DNA of 64,000 bases from Gnetum montanum (taxonomy: Eukaryota; Streptophyta; Gnetopsida; Gnetales; Gnetaceae). Positions 56,928 through 64,000 of the stretch are shown here, piece after piece. Where the stretch lies: contig MNCI01007634.1 in assembly GCA_015680685.1 (NCBI GenBank), positions 695,731 through 759,730 of the forward strand. The letters are read 5' to 3'. Below the pieces are notes generated by a model. It did no database searches, was not told where the DNA came from, and saw only the letters and a program-made list of their open reading frames with translations. The translations under genes were made by a program, and so were the position numbers. Each line of letters begins with the position of its first letter. The stretch's first letter is position 1.

Positions 56928-58119
56928 TGAAACACCACTAAGAAAATTCATGTTGCAACTTATAACCTTCACCATTAAACTTGAAGCTGAGTTTTATTGT
57001 AAAATGTGAGGTTTGCAGTTCATGGGGTGTAAACTTGCATATTTCAACTTTTTGAGGCTAAAAAATGCTTCATAAGTTGTTATAGCCTCACTTTCTAGGT
57101 GGAAAAAGTTATGTCATGTCTATATTTGGACTTGGGAAGGTTGAAAATGCCTTGGGAATTTCCAAATTTGGGTTTTTCATGGGTTTTATGTTGGTCACGG
57201 CCAAAACTACGCTGGAACCACCTGCAACCAACATAGAATTTGTTGGACTTTCATTTTCACAACAAGGTCAACGTAGTTTTCATGAAGCTAGCATAGTATT
57301 CCAAGGCTAGTGTAGTTTTCAAAGCCCATTTACTTTTTATAGCATTCAACATAGTTTTGATGGCCTTAGTGCACCAAACTTACCATAAGGGGAAAACTAT
57401 GCTGGAATTGATGGCTTTCCACAGTTGCAAATTACATCAGTTTTTCAACAATCATGGTAGAAATTTGTAGCTTCAAATTAGCAATGATATGGCCTACAAA
57501 AGAAAATTTTGAACACATTGAACGGGTTCTTCAACTTTTCAACTTTTGGCACTTCAACCTTTTTGCACTTTTAAAACTTTTTGTTAAATTGGTAATTGAT
57601 TGAGCATTAGAGACTCTCAAAGCAATTGCATAGTAGCAAAAAATTCAAGAAATTACCCACCATTTTACAATCAACATAATAGATTTAAGCCTAGGAACCA
57701 ACAAGGATTTTTAAAAGTTGAAGCTTGGAAGCACCTAGATTGTGCAATCAATTGCAAAACACAACCTATAGGTTTCACCAGACTTCAAGCATCATTTGGG
57801 CTACTCCTTATGTACCTAGGCATACACTTGTACTCATTTGAACTCTGCTCTATCAAAAATTTTATTGTTTCAATAAAATTTATAGTTCATTTTTTTTGTG
57901 CAAGTTTATTTCAAGTTAAAATTTTGTGCTTTCTCTTAGATTAAATCTACATTTTTCATTTAATCTAATTGCACCATTTACACTTCCTAAGTCCCTCGGT
58001 GATCAAAAAGACCATCAAGGATGCCTTAGATCCTCTTTCTCAAAGGCCCTTAGAATCCAAGGTTAAACTATTTCACCTAGAATTTTTAGTTTTCCAACAT
58101 CAAATTTTTCAAGTGTTAA
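56928..58119 (+). repeat. LTR of P (5' LTR)
   Basis: This LTR of about 1.19 kb starts TGAAACACCACTAAG. The R2 LTR read on the minus strand starts TGAAACACCTCAAGG, then AAAATTCATGTTG in both. The end is placed at 58119 because the primer site follows. Inside, AAACTACGCTGGAACCACC (57205) matches R3, and five 20-bp units of the leader-array type lie at about 57269-57368. Open frames of 114 and 85 codons here (57600-57944, 57969-58226) have no recognisable domain, and the second crosses the primer site. Confidence 0.65.
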
Positions 58120-58125
58120 AATTTC

Positions 58126-58144
58126 TGGCACTAGAAGGAGAGCC
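58126..58144 (+). other. P primer binding site
   Basis: TGGCACTAGAAGGAGAGCC follows the LTR end with a short spacer. H has TGACACTAAAAGAAGGGCC at the same place. It is the best preserved primer site of this type in the window. The tRNA is not assigned. Confidence 0.65.
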
Positions 58145-58491
58145 TCCACCCAAGTTCTATGTCCAATCCTATTCTACCCTTGTTTGCTTATCAATCTTGA
58201 TTAATACCTACTTTAATTTGTGTTAGAATGTTGCATTTTGTTGAAAACATTTTCTAGAAATCCAAGACAGGCACTCATTCCATTGCAATTCATACCCATC
58301 ATAGTTTTGTAGTTGGTTTGGGTGTTGTTGTAAATTTCATAGTAGTTACTAGAATTTTGAAAGCCATCGTATTTTCTTGTGCAACTTGCAATATTTACCC
58401 CTTAAAATTTGGCCTTTGGGATTTCCAAAGATCAACATATTTTTTCCAACCATCATTCACTTGCCATATAAATTTTTTCATTGAGGTTGTC
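58145..58491 (+). other. P leader, first part
   Basis: No coding motif or repeat was recognised between the primer site and the 20-bp array. The sequence is moderately AT-rich. Confidence 0.4.
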
Positions 58492-59131
58492 TAGCAGGCC
58501 TATCAGAGTTTTCCAAAGCTCAGTGTAGTTTTTCAAAGCCCAACATAGTTTTTGTTGGCCCAACATAGTTTTCCAAAGCCTAGCATAGTTTTCATTGGCC
58601 TAGGATAGTTTTCCTAAGCTCAACATAGTTTTCATTGGCCAAATATAGTTTTCTAAAGCCCAATGTAGTTTTTGTTGGCCTAGCATAGTTTTGTAAAGCC
58701 CAATGTAGTTTTTGCTGGCCCAACATAGTTTTGCAAAGCCCAGTATAGTTTTCCAAAGCCCAACATAGTTTTCCAAAGCCCAACGTAGTTTTCGTTGGCC
58801 CAACATAGTTTTACAAAGCCTAGTGTAGTTTTCCAAAGCCTAGCATAGATTTCATTGGTCCAATGTAGTTTGCCAAAGTTCAACGTAGTTTTTGTTGGCC
58901 TAGCATAGTTTTTATAAGCCCAACATAGTTTTTGTTGGTCCAATGTATTTTTGCAAAGCCTAGTGTAGTTTTTGTAAAGTTAAACATAGTTTTACAAAGC
59001 CCAACGTAGTTTTTACTAGTTCAAAGTAGTTTTGCAAGGCCCAGCATAGGTTTACGAAGCCCAACATACTTTTTGCTAGCCTAGCATAGTTTTATAAATC
59101 CTAGCATACTTTTTGTTGGCCGAACGTAGTT
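58492..59131 (+). repeat. 20-bp tandem array, about 32 units, P leader
   Basis: Three TAGTTT-type cores occur in every 60 bases for eleven successive lines, so the period is 20 bp with a single 1-bp slip near 58981. Two monomer types mostly alternate: CAACATAGTTTTCCAAAGCC and CAACATAGTTTTTGTTGGCC. Substitutions are mainly CG/TG/CA changes. Five related units occur in P's LTR. The three minus-strand open frames across this stretch are translations of the repeat (20-residue period), not genes. Confidence 0.95.
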
Positions 59132-59192
59132 TTTTTGGTAATAGTTTATGCCTTTTCATAAATCAACCATGCTACCACTCAACTTGACATAT

Positions 59193-61999
59193 ATGGCTTC
59201 TAGCCAGGATGCAATTCATGTTTATGACCTAAAATACCCCATAGTCATAGAACAAAGACAATCACTTAGGTAAAGGGGTAAGAACCTAGACTTTGCGATC
59301 ATCAATGAGGAGCTTTACAACTTCCTTTATGCCAAGATACAAACTAGTCTTCTAATATCACACTCCAAATCTGACAACAAGTGTCAATTCAAAATTATAC
59401 ACTATGATGGGAAATAATACATCCCATCACCTTATGACAAAATCCCCCTCACTAATTTTTACACTCATATGCTCATACAACTCAGAGATGTTGAAGAGTG
59501 GAGTGAGAAAATTAGCTTGAAGGATCACCAAGAAGAGCAAGATTAGTTTAAGGAAAAACCAAAGCCAAATACCTTTATCAAGAGCCTTTTCCAATACTTG
59601 GCTCATCAAACCACTACTTCTAGTTTAACCTCTCCTACATCATCAATGGGATAGGACCCTCAACCCTCTTCCCCTTCTTTTCATCCTACCATGTTTGGGT
59701 CTACACCCATCATTGCCACACACCAAGCACAACATGTTCCTTAGTCTCTCTCCTTATTCTCATCCATGTCCTTTGCAATACAACCTCATTCCATGCACCT
59801 AGTGCCAATGATGTTTACCTTATTGTCTTCCTTTGTCATGCCAGTGGCACCCTCATTGAGGACCCAAGTAATTCAAGCATCTCATACTCCCTTTCTCCTA
59901 TTTTTCCTCAAGTTTCAACTGAAAACTCTTTCTCCTTATTTAACCCACCTACAACAGTGGTCACTCAACCACTTCCATCTATATTAATACCCATCACATA
60001 GCCTTAGACCACTCAACTTCCTCCTCAACCATCAACACAAACACCACAACCCACGAGGATGCCCCAAGGCTTGAATCACACTTTCCAAATGATCTAAGAC
60101 CTTACTAAAGAGCTTCAGAAGTTCAAAGATAGTACAACTCATATGGTCAAGGTTATGGACTCCTATTAAGATGATCCTATAAGCCCTACCATTCCTCAAA
60201 TAACCTTACCTATGGGCATGCTCATACCAAACTTCATCAAATACAATGGTGAAGGGGATCCCAATGCACACCTGGTCAGCTTCTAGTCTTATTACCTCTT
60301 TTTTCAAGCTTGGCCACATACAATATTGAGGATTTTTCCTATGTCCCTCAAGGCTAAGTATCTAGATTAATATCAAACCTTGCCTAGAGGTTCCATCTCT
60401 TCCCTTGGAAACTTAATAAACCAATTTTTCAACCACTATAGATACAACTTGAAGTCAGATGCCACATTGGATCAACTAATGAAGGTGAAGTAGGGACCAC
60501 TTGACCCAATCAAAAGGTTCATTTAGATGTGGAATTCAATCCTTAATGAGATTCCAGATCCCATCTCTAAAACCCACCTCTTAGCCATCTTTTAAGGGAG
60601 CAATAAATAACTTATCAAGTCAAAGCTCTACTAAGCCAAGTCTTTTCACAAACTAAGAACCTCAAGGAGGTAGCTAAGACAAGTAATGACCTAGTCTATG
60701 TGGCATATAAAAACCAACACACAAGGAGGGATAGCAATAAAACTAGATAAGAACATACAACCATGGCTACAGTATCCAAGGATACAAAGCAAATAGAGAG
60801 GCAAGGATCACCACCACACAATGCATCTTCTGACTCATTGCAACCATCCACTTCCTATGCCCCAAATCAACCAAGATCAAAATTTGAGTGGAACGATAGA
60901 TCTAAGTATACAAGGTTACCGATGAAGCCATCTCAGTTTTCAAAAAATATCCTTAAAGAAAGCCACATACAACATAAGAAACTATCTAAGGAAGCTCATA
61001 AGAGGCATGATCGTCTTTGTGACATAGCTAGAGACCCAATGATAGCAACTAAGGATGATCCTAAGCTATTGAAATACTTTAGACTGGATAGGTTTTGCCA
61101 TTATAATCAAATGGCTAGTCATGACATCAATTTTTTCCTAGCATTAAAGGATGACCTCCATAAGATGATAGACTATGGGGAGTTAATGTTGAGTGAGCCC
61201 AACTCTTCAAGTACCAACCATAACTCTTACATTATAGCCTCATTCACAGAAACCAAATGGTCTAATCCTTCTAGGGAATTGTTTGTCATCAAAGTACCAT
61301 CTTGGCCCCAAAACACATAGCCTAGAGAGCCCTTCATCATACCAATACCACCTCCTCTAGCTCCTAAGAAGCCTTTCATCATATGTGTCCCATATTTAGT
61401 GGTATCACCTTCACAACCAAAACCATGAGTTACCAACCCTTCTAAGGTTAAGGAACTATTTTTTATCTAAATCCCTCCACCTTCAGCGAGCAAACCTAAG
61501 ACAACCCATGATCAAAGCCCACCTATAGTGGACAACAACTCAACAGTCAACAAAAAATCATCACTGCAACAATAACAAAAGCAACCTATTACCAAAGCAA
61601 CAACTACTCCCATTGGAGATAACCAATAATAAAAGGCTTCAAAATAGGTTAACCCACCTAGACCTACACAAAGACTGGCTACACCCATGAAAAAGGACCC
61701 CAAGACACATACATCGAAACCTAAGCCACAAACTCTAGAAAGAATGGAGGAAATTAAAACCACTAAGGCTAATAATCCACATGCTAAGGAGAAGAATTTT
61801 CTTGCAATAATGAAACAAGCCAAATGGTCCCTCAAACAATAGAACATGTCACCAAGCCTATATGACCTACTCACAAAGATGCACTAGCTCAAGTGTTGAC
61901 TACTATCCCTATAAGTAAAGACATGTCTACCAACAAAGAATCAATCTACTATATCATTGAGCAAGCTTCACTTAGGAAAAATGGGAATCAATCCATGCT
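59193..61999 (+). pseudogene. P gag (Tat/Ogre-like)
   Basis: The start at ATG 59193 gives MASSQDAIHVYDLKYP, conserved with H. A Pro/Ser/Thr-rich segment (59620-60060) precedes the capsid region with FIKYNGEGDPNAHL (60231-60276), GSISSLGNLINQFFNHYRYN and LDPIKRFI. The 185-codon frame 60763-61320 is the longest in the window. It contains HIQHKKLSKEAHKRHDRLCD and RLDRFCHYNQMASHDINFF, where the knuckle keeps Cys and His but loses the last Cys. A Lys/Pro-rich tail follows. Several stops occur upstream of 60763. Confidence 0.75.
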
Positions 62000-62266
62000 C
62001 AACTTTCATGACAATGAGTAAAGGTAAACTCTCAAAACATAGAAGTGTTATCTGCTCCTTTTCTCATTACTATACATGTTGACAGGTACAAGGTCCATCA
62101 TGTTCCTGTGGATGATGGAACAACAACCAATGTGATACCATACATCGTTGTTAAGAAACTACGTTTAATCAAGAACATCCAAGAAACCACCACCTCTGCA
62201 ATCAAGTCATTTAATGGGTCACAAGTAGCAGTGTGAAGTTCGATCTCAATGGATTTCATAGCCGGT
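62000..62266 (+). pseudogene. P protease, cut by D
   Basis: The frame 62045-62236 reads PFLITIHVDRYKVHHVPVDD, then GTTTNVIPYIVVKKLRL and IKSFNGSQVAV. The active site VDDG is present. Comparison with H shows the sequence continues about 30 bp past the stop before LTR D starts at 62267. CCGGT at 62262-62266 is the expected left target duplication of D. Confidence 0.75.
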
Positions 62267-63078
62267 TGATGAGCGGCAAGGTACCCCTATGCTCAACCAT
62301 ACGAATACAAGCGTTTCACACACGATCTAGTTGAATTACAAGGACTAAGTGCCTATGCACCTTATGGAATGATAATAGGTTGATTAATTGTTATCTTCCC
62401 AAGCTTACTTGTATGTCATGGTTGTATGGTTAAGTAAGCTTGAGGTATATGATTTTTATGTGTTTTCTATCCTACGCTAATAAGGAGGGGAGAGAGAAGT
62501 AACTAAGTAACTAATCTAAATTAACTATTCGTTAACTAAGTTCTAAGTACTCCTAACATCATTATCCATTCCCACTTTCTGTACACATCCTAAACCAGTG
62601 CTACACTACTGGGATTACCAAACACTAATTGTTACTGGGTTACCAAGTGCTACACACATGCTCGAAGTGGTCGTACTAAGCGTAATTAACTAAGAGAGTT
62701 GTAGGGTGAGACAAATCATTAATTAACTAAGAAATCATTAAATAATAATTAACACTAATTAATCTATTTTGTATGCTACAAGGTTTATCATAAAGTTCAT
62801 CTTTATTGCCATACACAAAGTGTGCTCAGGTACACAATGCTCGAATAAAGATCCATTCACTCTATGACTCCTACTGCAGGCACGCAGAAATAATTCTAAC
62901 TCTGGAGGGAGAAAATGGCAAGAGTTTGGCTAAGGGACTAATTCTTAATTGTGGAAACCAAAGGCATCACCTCCTATTTATAGATAATGAGATAGGCTAG
63001 GATATTGGGTATCCGATATTGCATGGTCGATCTGATATTGCGAATGCGATATCATGGATGCGATATCATGGTTCATCA
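62267..63078 (-). repeat. LTR D (3' LTR of element D)
   Basis: This is an 812-bp LTR from TGATGAGCGGCAAGG to ATGGTTCATCA, of the A-C and G family. On the right lies a clean polypurine-like tract (CATGGGGGTA on the minus strand), so it is the 3' LTR. TATA box at 62975-62982 (minus). U3 at 63000-63070 holds four GATAT-type palindrome words. It keeps more CpG than LTRs A-C, which suggests a younger insertion. Confidence 0.85.
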
Positions 63079-64000
63079 TACCCCCATGACTAAATGAAAA
63101 CTTGTCCTCAAGTTCCTTACAAAATATTGAGAAGGTATGGGATTATTGATTGAATGACTATTGATAGTGGAACGGGGTGACTGACTTAACGTGCCCAGTG
63201 AACGGATCAACAATACAATACATGACAGCATTAGTGTTCATGACCACAAAATTGAATACTGTACATAAATAACATCTAGCCTTATTGGTAGCTAAAATAG
63301 AAGAAGGAGAGAGAGAGAGAAAATAATGAGACGTGTTGCTACCGATGCCAATATTGCGCCTGTCATTGTTCATCCATAGCCACACCACCAATCTTGCTCG
63401 TTTCATGAATGTTTCAGTTCCAGTCCATCCTGAGTGCATCCTCTAGGCCTAGTCCATTGTTGTATGATCACCATCTGCACACACAACATAGTCACAAATG
63501 AGCAAGGGTAGATAAATCATAATGTAGTTGATACCTTGCTTCGACGTAAAGTGCATTGGCTGAGTTGTGGTTATGGCATATACTAGTTTTGGAATTTTAA
63601 CATTGGTGACTACCTAAGGTGTAGGGGTTAGAAAAATTTGAAAAAATTTTGTGCCCAGGTGCCCATGATGAAGAGGGAACCTCCAGTAGTGATAGGATGG
63701 AGAAAAGAGAAGGAATAAGAAAGAAGAAGAAAAAGGAACAATGGCAATGCCAATAAAATGGATGTCATGGATGGGGATGAAACAAAAAGTGGTGATTGTA
63801 AGAAATTTTTAAGGGAAAGAAGTTAACCAGCGCACCCAAAAAGGAATGCCAGTGGGTCCTCCCCAAAGCAGGCTTATGCCCTTGATGCCCTAACAGACCT
63901 ACAAACCAAAGAGTTCGTAGGCTCTAGGAATGTCATTAAGAAGTAAGAGTTAAAAAATTACCCACAATAAATTACCAAGGAAGAACAATGCATCAACCAA
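63079..64000 (-). mobile_element. Element D, 3' untranslated region, continues beyond window
   Basis: TTGAGGACAAGTTTTCATTT and a G-rich tract end the element on the minus strand. Homology to copy 2 (31837 onward) is clear: a GA-rich tract at 63310, GTGGGTCCTCCCCAAAGCAG at 63852 and ACCAAAGAGTTCGTAGGCTC at 63905. The minus-strand 93-codon frame 63439-63158 has no known domain. The coding part of D lies outside the window. Confidence 0.7.

Larger units (their letters stand above)
56928..62266 (+). mobile_element. P, plus-strand Tat/Ogre-like element, interrupted by D
   Basis: LTR, primer site, leader with a long tandem array, gag and protease are visible; D interrupts the protease at 62267, and the rest would lie beyond the window. 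P is inserted in the 3' LTR of E. It is the same family as H (shared LTR start, primer site, gag and protease). CCAAA precedes it as possible target duplication, but the partner is outside the window. Confidence 0.7.

Noticed and set aside
57600-58226. Two plus-strand ORFs of 114 and 85 codons as P genes
   Set aside because: They lie in the LTR and across the primer site of P and show no Gag or Pol motif.
58592-58943. Three overlapping minus-strand ORFs of 63-87 codons rich in Leu, Gly, Tyr and Trp
   Set aside because: They are translations of the 20-bp tandem array; the residue pattern repeats every 20 codons as the DNA period predicts.
58492-59131. CRISPR-like array because of regular short repeats
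   Set aside because: Units are contiguous 20-mers without unique spacers, in a plant retrotransposon leader, and there are no cas genes.
1-64000. Host protein-coding genes, tRNA or rRNA genes, bacterial-type operons or defence systems
   Set aside because: No convincing exon series, cloverleaf or rRNA core sequence was noticed by eye. A tRNA scan and a protein search would be needed to exclude small ones formally.

Overview
The window is plant nuclear DNA, AT-rich and built almost entirely from decayed LTR retrotransposons of the Ty3/gypsy superfamily. I find no convincing host gene, tRNA, rRNA, CRISPR array or prokaryotic feature. The evidence for a plant is the element structure: gag and pol in Ty3/gypsy order, LTRs of about 0.8 to 1.9 kb, and primer sites of plant type (tRNA-Asp-like, tRNA-iMet-like and a TGGCRCTAGAAGG type). 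Almost every reading frame is broken by stops and frameshifts. Many differences between copies are G-to-A or C-to-T, as expected for old, methylated repeats. A large-genome seed plant, perhaps a gymnosperm, would fit, but the sequence does not prove the taxon.

Two groups of elements are present. The first is Athila-like: tRNA-Asp-type primer site, a gag beginning MSSSH, LTR ends TGATGAGYAGCGAGG...TTCATCA, and domain order PR-RT-RNaseH-INT. On the minus strand these are copy 0 (gag only), copy 1 (pol without gag), copy 2 (the most complete) and D. On the plus strand they are E and the tail E0. The second group is Tat/Ogre-like: gag with a C-x2-H-x4-H-x4-C type knuckle and a PR with a VDDG-type site. 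These are K, L and H on the minus strand and P on the plus strand.

Left block (about 1.9-21.4 kb). Element K is cut in its gag by the 13.8-kb composite H (4083-17887). H is bounded by two LTRs of almost equal length and a 5-bp target duplication AAGCC. H carries a third LTR (9819-10963) in its middle, and a solo LTR of the Athila-like family with its own duplication TTAAG (11779-12643) sits inside H.

Middle block (21.4-41.2 kb). A minus-strand chain runs LTR I, L, copy 0, LTR A, copy 1, LTR B, copy 2, LTR C. Neighbouring partial elements share LTRs, and there is a probable gag chimera near 23.5 kb. Copy 2 keeps LTR, primer site, gag, PR, RT, RNaseH, INT, polypurine tract and LTR, all inactivated by mutation.

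Right block (41.2-64 kb). The tail of E0 runs into E (43017-56927), a plus-strand element with a 2.7-kb extra, env-like-position coding relic between INT and the 3' LTR. E's 3' LTR is cut by P (from 56928). P's protease is cut by D (from 62267), which runs out of the window. This is a three-level nest.

The most unusual signals are: LTRs flanked by internal sequence on both sides (at least three, probably four); Tat/Ogre-like elements that reach a polypurine tract without visible RT, RNaseH or INT; a 32-unit array in strict 20-bp phase in P's leader; palindrome arrays in the U3 of unrelated LTRs; the extra ORF of E; and a single N that replaces about 280 bp present in the sister copy. I found no defence system or other novel multi-gene system.
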